Below, piece after piece: positions 35,141 through 44,764 of a DNA stretch of 64,000 bases. Both the position numbers and the translations under genes were made by a program. Positions within the stretch are counted from its first letter, which is position 1. The number at the start of each line of letters is the position of its first letter. The notes under the pieces are model-generated. The model saw only the letters and a program-made list of their open reading frames with translations. It did not search any database and was not told where the DNA came from. Source of the stretch: Coprococcus_C hominis (GTDB taxonomy: Bacteria > Bacillota > Clostridia > Lachnospirales > Lachnospiraceae); assembly GCF_020687505.1 (NCBI RefSeq), contig NZ_JAJEQT010000009.1, one strand, 5' to 3'.

Positions 35141-36049
35141 ATGGATAACTTATCGACATACAAATCCGGTTTTGTTGCAATCATCGGACGTCCGAATGTG
35201 GGAAAGTCCACATTGATGAATCATCTGATTGGACAGAAGATTGCGATTACAAGCAGCAAAGCGCAGACGACGAGGAACCGGATCCAGACAGTATATACGG
35301 ATGACGAAGGACAGATTGTGTTCCTGGATACACCGGGTATCAACAAGGCGAAAAATAAGCTTGGCGAGTATATGATGAATGTTGCGTACTCCACATTGAA
35401 TGAGGTGGATATCGTCATGTGGATCGTGGAGCCGACGACATTTATCGGCGCGGGCGAGCGTCATATCATTGATGTGCTAAGTAAGGTAAATACGCCGGTG
35501 GTGCTTGTTATCAATAAGACGGATACTGTGGATAAACAGGCAGTTGCAGATGCTATAAACACATACAAAGAGGTACATGATTTTGATGCGATTGTTCCTG
35601 TTTCTGCACTGCGCGGACACAATCAGGCGGAGCTTATTAAGACGTTAAAACGGCTGCTTCCGTTTGGACCACAGTTTTACGATGAGGATACGATTACCGA
35701 TCAGCCGGAACGCCAGATTGTAGCGGAGATGATCCGTGAACAGGCACTCAGGCAGTTGGACAAGGAGATTCCGCATGGCATCGCCGTTGTAATTGACCGG
35801 ATGAAGGAACGTCCGGATGGCAGCTGCATGGATATTGAGGCAACGATCATCTGTGAGCGGGATTCCCACAAGGGGATTATTATCGGAAAGCAGGGTGCAA
35901 TGCTAAAAAAGATTGGTACGAAAGCACGGATCAGTATGGAAAATCTGCTGGATATGAAAGTAAATTTAAAGCTATGGGTAAAGGTAAAAAAGGACTGGAG
36001 AGACAGCGATACCTTACTTCGTAATTACGGTTATCGGGAGGAAAATTAA
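35141..36049 (+). CDS. era: GTPase Era
   Basis: A 302-residue essential GTPase that binds 16S rRNA and helps 30S assembly. The G motifs are present: GRPNVGKST (G1), QTTRNRI (G2 region), DTPG (G3) and NKTD (G4). The C-terminal KH domain has IIIGKQGAMLKKIG. Length is normal. recO, often near era, lies 6 kb downstream after the pot operon. Confidence 0.97.
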   Translation: MDNLSTYKSGFVAIIGRPNVGKSTLMNHLIGQKIAITSSKAQTTRNRIQTVYTDDEGQIVFLDTPGINKAKNKLGEYMMNVAYSTLNEVDIVMWIVEPTTFIGAGERHIIDVLSKVNTPVVLVINKTDTVDKQAVADAINTYKEVHDFDAIVPVSALRGHNQAELIKTLKRLLPFGPQFYDEDTITDQPERQIVAEMIREQALRQLDKEIPHGIAVVIDRMKERPDGSCMDIEATIICERDSHKGIIIGKQGAMLKKIGTKARISMENLLDMKVNLKLWVKVKKDWRDSDTLLRNYGYREEN

Positions 36050-36050
36050 G

Positions 36051-37538
36051 ATGAAGATCGGTTTTGACAACCAAAAGTACTTAGAGATGCAGTCACAGCA
36101 TATACGTGACCGGATCGCACAGTTTGATAATAAATTATATCTGGAGTTTGGCGGCAAGCTGTTTGATGACTATCATGCGTCACGTGTGCTTCCGGGATTT
36201 CAGCCGGATTCGAAGCTGCAGATGTTATTACAGTTAAAAGACCAGGCTGAAATCGTGATCGTGATCAGTGCAGAGGATATCGAGAATAACAAGGTACGTG
36301 ATGATTATGGAATTACATATGATATGGATGTGCTGCGCCTGATCGACGAATTCCAGGCAGTAGGACTGTATGTTGGCAGTGTGTGTCTGACAAAGTATGC
36401 CGGGCAGGCATCGGCAGAGCTTTTCCGCAAGAAGCTTGCAGAGCTTGGAATCAAGTCTTACCGTCACTATAAGATTGTTGGATACCCAAGTGATATTGCC
36501 CATATCGTGAGTGATGAGGGGTATGGAAAGAATGAATATATCGAGACAGAGCGCCCGCTTGTTGTCATCACGGCACCGGGACCGGGTAGTGGAAAGATGG
36601 CGACCTGCCTGTCTCAGCTTTACCATGAATATAAGCGTGGCGTGAAGGCCGGGTATGCAAAGTTTGAGACATTCCCGATCTGGAATCTGCCACTCAAGCA
36701 TCCGGTCAATCTTGCTTATGAGGCAGCAACAGCGGACTTAAACGATGTCAATATGATCGATCCGTTTCATCTGGAAGCATATGGTGAGACAACCGTTAAT
36801 TACAACCGCGATATCGAGATATTCCCGGTTGTTGCGACAATGTTTGAACTGATTGCCGGAAGCAGCCCATATAAGTCTCCAACGGATATGGGTGTCAATA
36901 TGGCTGGAAATTGTATCATTGACGATCAGGTATGCCGCGATGCATCGGCACAGGAGATCATCCGCCGGTATTATCGGTGCCTGTGTGACAGAAAGCGTTA
37001 CGGACAGTCGAAGGATGACAAGAATAAGTTAGAGCTTTTACTGCGGCAGGCGGGTGTCTCTATGGAGGACCGCCTGGTGGCAAAGAAAGCATTGGCAAGG
37101 GAAGAGGAGACCGGGCATCCGGCGATGGCAATCGAGCTTGCAGACGGCACGATCGTAACCGGAAAAACCGGAGATCTGCTCGGTGCATCGGCAGCTGCGA
37201 TCTTGAATGCGCTTAAAGTACTTGCCGGAATTCCGCATGAAGTACAGTTAGTATCCAAGGAAGCCATCGAGCCGATCCAGCGACTCAAAATCCAATATCT
37301 TGGAAGCCACAATCCAAGATTGCATACCGATGAGATTCTGATTGCGCTTTCCACGACGGCGGCACAGGATGAAAAAGCAAAGCTTGCAATTGAGCAGCTC
37401 TCAAAATTGAAGAATTGTCAGGCACATTCGACGGTATTGCTTTCATCGGTGGATGAGCAGCTTCTGAAGAAAATAGGTGTCCAGCTTACGTGCTCCCCGA
37501 AGTATGAAGAGGAAGACAGAAAATATCACAGACGTTAA
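36051..37538 (+). CDS. DUF1846 family protein
   Basis: A 495-residue soluble protein of the DUF1846 (UPF0371) family, known from structures but without a settled function. Family hallmarks include YLEFGGKLFDDYHASRVLPGF near the N-terminus, TAPGPGSGKMATCLSQ (a nucleotide-binding-like loop) and the Asp/Asn-rich middle. It begins two bases after the era stop, so it is translationally coupled. A terminator follows. Confidence 0.92.
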   Translation: MKIGFDNQKYLEMQSQHIRDRIAQFDNKLYLEFGGKLFDDYHASRVLPGFQPDSKLQMLLQLKDQAEIVIVISAEDIENNKVRDDYGITYDMDVLRLIDEFQAVGLYVGSVCLTKYAGQASAELFRKKLAELGIKSYRHYKIVGYPSDIAHIVSDEGYGKNEYIETERPLVVITAPGPGSGKMATCLSQLYHEYKRGVKAGYAKFETFPIWNLPLKHPVNLAYEAATADLNDVNMIDPFHLEAYGETTVNYNRDIEIFPVVATMFELIAGSSPYKSPTDMGVNMAGNCIIDDQVCRDASAQEIIRRYYRCLCDRKRYGQSKDDKNKLELLLRQAGVSMEDRLVAKKALAREEETGHPAMAIELADGTIVTGKTGDLLGASAAAILNALKVLAGIPHEVQLVSKEAIEPIQRLKIQYLGSHNPRLHTDEILIALSTTAAQDEKAKLAIEQLSKLKNCQAHSTVLLSSVDEQLLKKIGVQLTCSPKYEEEDRKYHRR

Positions 37539-37570
37539 AAAATTGATTGTAAATAGAATATGAATCTGAT

Positions 37571-37613
37571 AAAATATGCTTGTTTTTGTAAGAAAAAACA
37601 GGCATATTTTTAT
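37571..37613 (+). terminator. Terminator after the DUF1846 gene
   Basis: AAATATGCTTGTTTTT pairs with AAAAAACAGGCATATTT around a short loop and a T run follows. It closes the long rightward run from the GH3 gene. Confidence 0.8.
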
Positions 37614-37706
37614 GCATTTTCGTAGAGAATACGAAAGAAAAATCTGGCCTGCATCCGCCAATGCCATGGATAAGGATGTCAGGAACACAAGGAGGATGAG
37701 AGTTTA

Positions 37707-39155
37707 TTGGAAAACAACACTAGTTCAACAAACATTATTGAGCTAAAGCACATCACAAAAACATTTGAGGATGGGTTTGTCGCTGTAGAGGATTTTAACC
37801 TTACGGTAAAAAGGGGCGAATTCGTAACGTTTTTAGGGCCTTCGGGCTGTGGTAAAACCACAACACTCCGCATGATTGCGGGCTTTGAAATTCCTACAGA
37901 GGGAGAAATACTGCTAGATGGTAAAGAGATTGGAAATCTACCACCAAACAAACGCCCGATCAACACAGTATTTCAACGGTATGCATTGTTTCCACATTTA
38001 AACATTTTTGACAATATTGCCTTTGGATTAAAGCTTAAGAAGCTGTCGAAGGACGAGATTAAGCGGAAGGTAAAGAAAGTTCTGGAGATGGTAGACTTAG
38101 AAGGGTTTGAGACGCGGAAGGTAGCAACCTTGTCCGGTGGACAGCAGCAGCGAATCGCAATCGCGCGTGCACTGGTCAATGAGCCGCAGATCCTGCTTCT
38201 CGATGAGCCGCTCGGTGCGCTCGACTTAAAGATGCGCAAGGAGATGCAGCTTGAACTGAAAAGTATGCATGAAAGACTTGGAATTACCTTTATCTATGTA
38301 ACACATGACCAGGAGGAGGCACTTACGATGTCGGACAAGATCGTTGTCATGTCCGAAGGACGTATGCAGCAGATCGGAACTCCTGAGGATATATATAATG
38401 AGCCGAAAAATGCATTCGTTGCAGACTTTATCGGCGAGAGTAATATTTTTACTGGCATCATGACAGACAAGCTCAAGGTGCGTTTCTGCGGGGCGGAATT
38501 TGCCTGTGTGGATGATGTCGAGCATGGACGGCTGGTGGAAGTCGTTGTGCGTCCGGAAGATGTGGAGATCACAACGCCTGAGAATGGTGCAATCACAGGA
38601 ACGGTTACATCAGTTGTATTCAAGGGTGTCCACTATGAGATCACAGTGGAATCCGGCAAGAATGAGATCGTGATCCAGTCGACAAAGACCGCAGCGGTTG
38701 GAAGCCAGGTTGGACTGAATGTGGAACCGGATGGTATTCACATCATGATTCCGGAACACACACTGAATAAGATCGAGAGTGATGTAGACAAGAATTATGA
38801 GCTTACAATCTTTGATGGAAAGATCCAGTGTGATCTGACGAAGATCATACCGGGTTCTAAGTTTAACGACGCGCATGAGCTTTTAGATGCACATGGTGAC
38901 GTGATTGATTATGAGAAACTGAAGGTCGTGCTTGCAATCAAGCCACGGCATATTTCCATGAGCGATAATGAGGAAGAGGGTATCGTCTGCGGACATATCA
39001 TCAACCTGATCTACAAGGGTGATCATTACAGCTACGTGGTCCGTACGGATATGGATGAAGATTTCATCGTTAACGATGAATACCTGTGGAATATGGATGA
39101 CTATGTAAGTCTGGTTATTCCGGAGGAGCATATCCAGTTTTCCATCAAGAAATAG
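37707..39155 (+). CDS. potA: Spermidine/putrescine ABC transporter ATPase, extended C-terminus
   Basis: A 482-residue ATPase of a polyamine importer. Walker A GPSGCGKTT, signature LSGGQQQR, Walker B LLLDEPLGALD and the H-loop THD are intact. A TOBE-like domain (VVVRPEDVEI ... VVFKGVHYEITVES) follows. A second, diverged copy lies at about 405-482 (LAIKPRHISMS ... LIYKGDHYSYVVRT). Usual PotA proteins have 350-380 residues. The start is TTG with GGAGG 11 bases upstream. potB, potC and potD follow in the operon. Confidence 0.93.
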   Translation: MENNTSSTNIIELKHITKTFEDGFVAVEDFNLTVKRGEFVTFLGPSGCGKTTTLRMIAGFEIPTEGEILLDGKEIGNLPPNKRPINTVFQRYALFPHLNIFDNIAFGLKLKKLSKDEIKRKVKKVLEMVDLEGFETRKVATLSGGQQQRIAIARALVNEPQILLLDEPLGALDLKMRKEMQLELKSMHERLGITFIYVTHDQEEALTMSDKIVVMSEGRMQQIGTPEDIYNEPKNAFVADFIGESNIFTGIMTDKLKVRFCGAEFACVDDVEHGRLVEVVVRPEDVEITTPENGAITGTVTSVVFKGVHYEITVESGKNEIVIQSTKTAAVGSQVGLNVEPDGIHIMIPEHTLNKIESDVDKNYELTIFDGKIQCDLTKIIPGSKFNDAHELLDAHGDVIDYEKLKVVLAIKPRHISMSDNEEEGIVCGHIINLIYKGDHYSYVVRTDMDEDFIVNDEYLWNMDDYVSLVIPEEHIQFSIKK

Positions 39156-39172
39156 AAAAGGAGTGATATTGT

Positions 39173-39970
39173 ATGCGTTCTTCACGTTTTGCAAAGAGCG
39201 GACTGGGTATACCTTATGCACTTTTTCTATTGCTGTTTGTAGTAGCCCCATTGTTTGTTCTTTTATATTATGCGTTTACAAACGGACAAGGTCAGTTTAC
39301 CGTGCAGAATCTGGCGGCATTTTTTACGAGCCCGAATACGATCGGTACACTTGCGTACAGCTTTGCGCTGGCGGTTGTGACGACCTGCGTCTGTGTACTG
39401 CTTGCATATCCGATTGCGTATATCTTAGCGCGCAGCAATATGCGGCATAAGAGTGTGATCTTAGTTGCATTTGTGATGCCGATGTGGATCAATTTCACAT
39501 TGCGTATCACTGCATTAAAAGAGATACTTACGGTGTTAGAGGGAAATCTTGCCCTGCATCCGTTTTTAAATTCTGTCATCGGTATGACGTATGATTTTCT
39601 TCCATTCATGATTCTGCCGATGTACACGACGCTGATGAAGTTAGACACGAGTCTGATAGAGGCGGCAGGTGACCTTGGCGCGAATCCGGTACAGACATTT
39701 CTGAAGGTGACACTGCCACTTTCCGTGCCTGGCATTATCAGCGGAATCACGATGGTATTTCTGCCATCTATGACAAACTATGTTGTGCTGGATATGCTTT
39801 ATAACAGCACGTATATTATGGGTAGTCTGATCGGAAGCTATTTTGCATCCTACGACTGGCACAATGGATCCATGATCGCACTGATCCTGCTTTTGATCAT
39901 ATTGATCTTCACCCTCTTTACGAACAAATACTCGGATGAGGACGAGGGAAGAGGAGGTGCACTGATCTGA
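39173..39970 (+). CDS. potB: Polyamine ABC transporter permease PotB
   Basis: A 265-residue membrane protein with six predicted helices and the BPD permease loop EAAGDLGANPVQTFLKVTLPLSVPGI that contacts PotA. The start has AAGGAG upstream, and its stop overlaps the potC start (TGATG). It works with PotC as the membrane channel. Confidence 0.94.
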   Translation: MRSSRFAKSGLGIPYALFLLLFVVAPLFVLLYYAFTNGQGQFTVQNLAAFFTSPNTIGTLAYSFALAVVTTCVCVLLAYPIAYILARSNMRHKSVILVAFVMPMWINFTLRITALKEILTVLEGNLALHPFLNSVIGMTYDFLPFMILPMYTTLMKLDTSLIEAAGDLGANPVQTFLKVTLPLSVPGIISGITMVFLPSMTNYVVLDMLYNSTYIMGSLIGSYFASYDWHNGSMIALILLLIILIFTLFTNKYSDEDEGRGGALI

Positions 39971-40782
39971 TGAGAAAGACGATTGGAAAACTATTTTTGA
40001 TTCTTATGCTGCTCGTTATCTATGCACCGATTCTGATTCTGGCGGTATACAGCTTTACGGATTCCGGGAATATCGGTTCGATCCACGGATTTTCTATGCA
40101 GAATTATGTGACACTGTTCACAAAGGGCGAGCTTCGGGATATGATCGTCGGGACGGTTCTTCTGGCACTTGTTTCATCTCTGCTTGCTACAATCCTTGGA
40201 ACGATGGGTGCGATTGGTGCGTTTTATTCGAAGAAACTTGCGAAGAACTTTATTAACACAGCCAACCAGATTCCGGTTGTCAATGCAGATGTTGTAACCG
40301 GTTTTTCCATCTGCGTGCTGCTGATCGTTGCATTTGGCATGAATAAGGAAAGCTATGTGCCGCTGCTGATCGGTCATGTAGTGTTATCTGCTCCATTTGT
40401 GTATCTGTCTGTGGTTCCGAAATTAAAGCAGATGGATGCAAGTCTGTATGAGGCGGCAATGGATCTTGGTGCGTCTCCGTCGATGGCACTCCGTAAGGTT
40501 GTGATCCCGCAGATCATGCCGGGTATCGTATCCGGATTTGCGCTGGCAATCACACTTTCGCTTGATGATTATTTCATCGCAAGCTATACAAAACCGGCAA
40601 CGTTTAACACGATCAGTACGTATGTTGTCAATGCAACCAAGGGTTCACAGACAGAGATTAAAACTGCACTCTGGGCTCTTTCGACAGTGATCTTCCTGAT
40701 CGTTATTCTGGCAGTGGTTGTCATGAATGTGGCTGGCAGAAAGACAACCTCTGAAAAAGGAGGTGTCCGCAATGAGAAATAA
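39970..40782 (+). CDS. potC: Polyamine ABC transporter permease PotC
   Basis: A 270-residue membrane protein with six helices and the EAA loop EAAMDLGASPSMALRKVVIPQIMPGI. Its ATG overlaps the stop of potB by one base. Its 3' end overlaps potD by 11 bp and carries AAAGGAGG, the ribosome site for potD. It pairs with PotB. Confidence 0.94.
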   Translation: MRKTIGKLFLILMLLVIYAPILILAVYSFTDSGNIGSIHGFSMQNYVTLFTKGELRDMIVGTVLLALVSSLLATILGTMGAIGAFYSKKLAKNFINTANQIPVVNADVVTGFSICVLLIVAFGMNKESYVPLLIGHVVLSAPFVYLSVVPKLKQMDASLYEAAMDLGASPSMALRKVVIPQIMPGIVSGFALAITLSLDDYFIASYTKPATFNTISTYVVNATKGSQTEIKTALWALSTVIFLIVILAVVVMNVAGRKTTSEKGGVRNEK

Positions 40783-42289
40783 GATGTTAAAACGTGTGAC
40801 AGCCGTTGCGGCGGCAACTATGATGACATTTCTGGCGATGGTGCCGGGAACAAAGATCACACACGCACAGGGAAATGACGACGTGATCAAGCTGCGTGTC
40901 TGCAACTGGGAGGAATATATCGATCTTGGTGACTGGGACGAAGAAGAACGCATGGAGCTTGAAAATGGTGCGGAGATCTTCGGTGAGAATTCGATGGTCG
41001 ATGATTTCACCGAGTGGTATTACGAGACGTACGGCAAGCGCGTGGAGGTTGAGTATTCGTGCTTCGGTACGAACGAGGATCTGTATAACCAGCTGACACT
41101 CGGCGATGTGTATGACCTTGTCTGTCCGTCTGATTATATGATCATGAAGCTGATGGCAGAGAAGAAGCTGGTGCCGTTTTCAGAAGATTTTTATGATACG
41201 GACAATCCGGATAATTACTATGTGCGCGGGGTATCCGATTATATTAAGGATACGTTTGATGAAAATGAGATCGGCGGTGAGTCGTGGAGTAAATATGCGG
41301 CAGGCTATATGTGGGGCGTCACCGGTGTTCTCTACAATCCGGAGAAGATGACAGAAGAGGAAGCATCTACCTGGGATGTGTTTCTAAATGACAAGTTTAA
41401 GCGCCAGGTTACAATCAAGGATAATGTCCGGGATTCTTATTTTGCGGCACTTGGTTCTTACAGAAAAGACGAACTAATGGATGAATCGCTCCGCAATGCA
41501 CCGGATTATCAGGAACGATTGATGCAGATCATGAATGATGTGGATTCCGATACGATTGAGAATGTGGAGGACATCCTGCAGGATATGCAGGGCAATGTTT
41601 ATTCGTTTGAGACCGACAGCGGTAAAGCAGACATGATCAGCGGAAAGGTCGTTGCAAACTACCAGTGGTCCGGAGATGCTGTCTATGCGATGGATCAGGC
41701 AGAAGAGGATGATTTCTATCTGGATTTTGCGGTGCCGGAGGAGTCGACGAACTTGTGGTTTGACGGCTGGGTTATGCTGCAAAGCGGAATCGGACAGGAT
41801 GCGGAAAAACAGCAGGCCGCTGAGGCATTTGTAAACTTTGTGTCTCGTCCGGATAATGCGGTGCGTAACATGTATTACATTGGTTATACATCGGTGATCA
41901 GTGGCGGTGACGATGATACAGTCTATGATTATCTGAAATGGAATTATGAGGCAGAGGATGATGAAGAGGATACAACAGAGTATCCGGTTGGTTTCTTCTT
42001 CTGTGGGGATGATTCCAATGAAGATTATATTATGACTGTGCCGGAAGAACAGACGCGCAGACAGTTGTTTGCACAGTATCCGACGCAGGAGGTACTGCAA
42101 CGGAGTGCAGTCATGCAGTATTTTGATGATACGGCGAATAAGGAAATCAATCAGATGTGGATCAATGTCCGGTGTTATAATATTGAGGATGTGCCGGTAC
42201 AGATATGGATTTTCGTTGGTGTGGCCATCGTACTTGTGATTTATATTACCATACGTATCCGGATGAGTCATTACCGGGAAAAGAAATAG
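40772..42289 (+). CDS. potD: Polyamine-binding protein PotD with C-terminal membrane anchor
   Basis: A 505-residue extracellular solute-binding protein. The N-terminal signal peptide (hydrophobic to about 28, then THAQG) shows no lipobox Cys. The binding domain begins LRVCNWEEYIDL and contains CPSDYMIMKLM and AAGYMWGVTGVLYNP, as in PotD/PotF. After an acidic middle (EAEDDEEDTTEY), the protein ends with a hydrophobic helix (VQIWIFVGVAIVLVIYITI) and a basic tail RMSHYREKK. It seems held to the membrane by that helix, not by a lipid. The start was set at 40772 (AAAGGAGG upstream). Confidence 0.92.
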   Translation: MRNKMLKRVTAVAAATMMTFLAMVPGTKITHAQGNDDVIKLRVCNWEEYIDLGDWDEEERMELENGAEIFGENSMVDDFTEWYYETYGKRVEVEYSCFGTNEDLYNQLTLGDVYDLVCPSDYMIMKLMAEKKLVPFSEDFYDTDNPDNYYVRGVSDYIKDTFDENEIGGESWSKYAAGYMWGVTGVLYNPEKMTEEEASTWDVFLNDKFKRQVTIKDNVRDSYFAALGSYRKDELMDESLRNAPDYQERLMQIMNDVDSDTIENVEDILQDMQGNVYSFETDSGKADMISGKVVANYQWSGDAVYAMDQAEEDDFYLDFAVPEESTNLWFDGWVMLQSGIGQDAEKQQAAEAFVNFVSRPDNAVRNMYYIGYTSVISGGDDDTVYDYLKWNYEAEDDEEDTTEYPVGFFFCGDDSNEDYIMTVPEEQTRRQLFAQYPTQEVLQRSAVMQYFDDTANKEINQMWINVRCYNIEDVPVQIWIFVGVAIVLVIYITIRIRMSHYREKK

Positions 42290-42303
42290 AGAGATAACAA
42301 AAA

Positions 42304-43041
42304 ATGCGTGAGGAAATACAGGTAACGGGTATAATTTTATATGCAACACTTGTGAAGGAGTACGATAAACGGTTGGTCATACTGACCAAGGAACGCGGAA
42401 AGATCACAGTGTTTGCAAATGGTGCCAGAAAGGCGGTAAGCCAGCTCCGGGCGGCGAGCCAGAGCTTCGTGATGGGTACTTTTACCGTATTTCCGGGAAG
42501 AGATTCCTATACGTTAGTCAAAGCGGAGGTCCGGGAATATTTTTCCGGACTTCCTTTGGATATGGAGAAGTTGTGCTATGCATCGTATGTGTGTGAATTT
42601 ATGTCATATTATACGAGAGAGGGCTGCTATTGTGTGAATGAGCTCAATCTGCTCTATGTGACACTCAAGGCACTTGAACAGGGAACCGTGGACAATCAGC
42701 TGATCCGATATGCGTTCGAAGTACGGCTGATGGATATCGAAGGACAGGGGATTCATGCATATACATGCGTACGCTGCAATAAGAAGGAACTGAAATATTT
42801 CAATGCGAAGACAGGCGGGCTTCTGTGTGAGGCATGCGGAAAAGAGCTGAAGCTTACACGGACGGTATCCGAGACCCTTATTTATACTCTGCAATATATC
42901 CAGTCGGCAGATCTTACGAAGCTGTATGCGTTTCAGTTAAGTGAAGAGGCGATGGCAGAATTAAAGTACGTGGCAGACCGTTTTCGGGAAGCGTATGTTG
43001 ACCGCGAATTCAAATCACTGGAAATACTATCATCCCTGTAA
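42304..43041 (+). CDS. recO: DNA repair protein RecO
   Basis: A 245-residue protein that helps load RecA with RecF and RecR. The N-terminal OB-fold (VTGIILYATLVKEYDKRLVILTKERGKITVFANGARK) and the C-terminal four-Cys zinc site (CVRCNKKEL ... LLCEACGK) are present. It starts 14 bp after potD with a weak ribosome site (GAGAGA). It may share the pot transcript. Confidence 0.95.
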   Translation: MREEIQVTGIILYATLVKEYDKRLVILTKERGKITVFANGARKAVSQLRAASQSFVMGTFTVFPGRDSYTLVKAEVREYFSGLPLDMEKLCYASYVCEFMSYYTREGCYCVNELNLLYVTLKALEQGTVDNQLIRYAFEVRLMDIEGQGIHAYTCVRCNKKELKYFNAKTGGLLCEACGKELKLTRTVSETLIYTLQYIQSADLTKLYAFQLSEEAMAELKYVADRFREAYVDREFKSLEILSSL

Positions 43042-43091
43042 AAGCCCGACGCATAAAAATGCATGGTGTATGATGAATTTCAAAAATATGG

Positions 43092-43120
43092 TTGCAATCT
43101 GAACCATTAGCCTGTAAAAT
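43092..43120 (+). promoter_or_regulatory. Promoter of glyS
   Basis: TTGCAA at 43092-43097, a 17-bp spacer and TAAAAT at 43115-43120. The leader is about 85 bases, too short for a T-box, and no T-box sequence is seen. Confidence 0.7.
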
Positions 43121-43210
43121 GTTGTATGTTTCATATGGTGAAGAAAGTCACACCGAAAAATAATAAGAATCCGCACACTCCGGTGCGAGAGGAAGGAAGG
43201 TTTACAAAAT

Positions 43211-44608
43211 ATGGAAAAGACTTTAGACAAAATCGTAGCACTTGCAAAGAACAGAGGATTTGTATATCCGGGTTCTGAAATCTATGGCGGACTTGCCAAT
43301 ACATGGGATTACGGAAACCTTGGAGTTGAGCTCAAAAACAATGTGAAGAAGGCATGGTGGAAGAAGTTCATTCAGGAGAATCCTTACAACGTAGGTGTGG
43401 ATTGTGCCATTCTTATGAATCCACAGACATGGGTGGCATCCGGTCACCTGGGTGGATTTGCAGATCCTCTGATGGACTGTAAAGAGTGTCACGAGCGTTT
43501 TCGTGCAGATAAATTGATTGAAGATTATATGACTGACAACGGAATCGAGATCGAGGGTTCCATTGACGGCTGGACAAATGAGCAGATGGAACAGTATGTG
43601 GAAGAGAAGCATATCTGCTGTCCAAGCTGCGGCAAGCATAACTTTACCGGTATCCGTCAGTTTAACCTGATGTTCAAGACATTCCAGGGTGTAACCGAGG
43701 ATGCAAAGAATACAGTTTACTTAAGACCGGAGACCGCACAGGGTATCTTTGTAAACTTCAAGAATGTACAGCGTACATCCCGTAAGAAGATTCCTTTTGG
43801 TATCGGTCAGATCGGAAAGTCCTTCCGTAACGAGATCACACCGGGTAACTTCACATTCCGTACAAGAGAGTTTGAGCAGATGGAGCTGGAGTTCTTCTGC
43901 GAGCCTGGTACAGATATGGAATGGTTCCGTTACTGGAGAGAATTCTGTATTAACTGGCTGAAGGATCTTGGCATCAAGGATGATGAGATGCGTGCACGTG
44001 ACCATTCTCCGGAGGAGCTTTGCTTCTACAGCAAGGGTACAACGGATATTGAGTTCCTGTTCCCATTTGGCTGGGGCGAGCTGTGGGGAATTGCAGACCG
44101 TACCGATTACGATCTGAAACAGCATCAGAATACATCCGGTGAGCCAATGGAATATTTCGATGATGAGAAGAAGGAAAAGTATATTCCATATGTTGTTGAG
44201 CCATCATTAGGTGCAGACCGTGTGACACTTGCATTCCTCTGTGCCGCTTATGACGAGGAGAATATCGGAACCGAGGAGAAGCCGGATATGAGAACCGTAC
44301 TTCATTTCCATCCGGCATTAGCACCGGTTAAGATCGGTGTGCTTCCGCTTTCTAAGAAGCTGAACGAAGGTGCAGAGAAGATCTATGCAGAGCTTGCAAA
44401 GACATATAACTGTGAGTTCGATGACAGAGGAAACATCGGTAAGCGTTACAGAAGACAGGATGAGATTGGTACTCCGTTCTGTGTGACTTATGATTTTGAG
44501 TCTGAGACAGACGGCGCTGTAACTGTCCGTGATCGTGATACGATGGAGCAGGAGCGTGTGAAGATCGAAGATCTGAAGGCTTACTTCGAGAAGAAATTTG
44601 AATACTAA
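43211..44608 (+). CDS. glyS: Glycyl-tRNA synthetase, dimeric type
   Basis: A 465-residue class II synthetase of the alpha2 (glyQS) type. Class II motifs are visible: the FRPETAQGIF-like YLRPETAQGIFVNF (motif 2 region), GKSFRNEITPGNFTFRTREFEQMELEFF, and motif 3 PSLGADRVTLAFL. A four-Cys zinc region (CKECHE ... CCPSCGK) lies at about 92-140. The C-terminal anticodon domain follows (FDDRGNIGKRYRRQDEIGTPF). AAGGAAGG precedes the ATG. Confidence 0.96.
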   Translation: MEKTLDKIVALAKNRGFVYPGSEIYGGLANTWDYGNLGVELKNNVKKAWWKKFIQENPYNVGVDCAILMNPQTWVASGHLGGFADPLMDCKECHERFRADKLIEDYMTDNGIEIEGSIDGWTNEQMEQYVEEKHICCPSCGKHNFTGIRQFNLMFKTFQGVTEDAKNTVYLRPETAQGIFVNFKNVQRTSRKKIPFGIGQIGKSFRNEITPGNFTFRTREFEQMELEFFCEPGTDMEWFRYWREFCINWLKDLGIKDDEMRARDHSPEELCFYSKGTTDIEFLFPFGWGELWGIADRTDYDLKQHQNTSGEPMEYFDDEKKEKYIPYVVEPSLGADRVTLAFLCAAYDEENIGTEEKPDMRTVLHFHPALAPVKIGVLPLSKKLNEGAEKIYAELAKTYNCEFDDRGNIGKRYRRQDEIGTPFCVTYDFESETDGAVTVRDRDTMEQERVKIEDLKAYFEKKFEY

Positions 44609-44624
44609 AAGAAGATAAGAGACA

Positions 44625-44654
44625 GGGATGCTTGTCGGCATCCCTTTTCTTTTA
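44625..44654 (+). terminator. Terminator of glyS
   Basis: GGGATGC and GCATCCC enclose a 6-base loop, and TTTTCTTTT follows. Confidence 0.9.
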
Positions 44655-44663
44655 ATCAGATTA

Positions 44664-44695
44664 CTTTAATACAGTAAAGCGTTACGCAATAACGC
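44664..44695. promoter_or_regulatory. Two adjoining inverted repeats before the symporter gene
   Basis: CTTTA/TAAAG (44664-44679) is followed directly by GCGTTA/TAACGC (44679-44695). They stand 70 bp before the symporter ATG and could be a regulator site or hairpin. Nothing else is recognised in this gap. Confidence 0.35.
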
Positions 44696-44764
44696 AATGG
44701 AGAAACGAAGGGATAAATCGAGCGGGATTTACAATCACCAGACAGAAGAAAAAGGAGAGAGAAA

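Noticed and set aside
43042..43210. T-box leader before glyS
   Set aside because: The transcript leader is only about 85 bases after the promoter and shows no T-box sequence or terminator/antiterminator.
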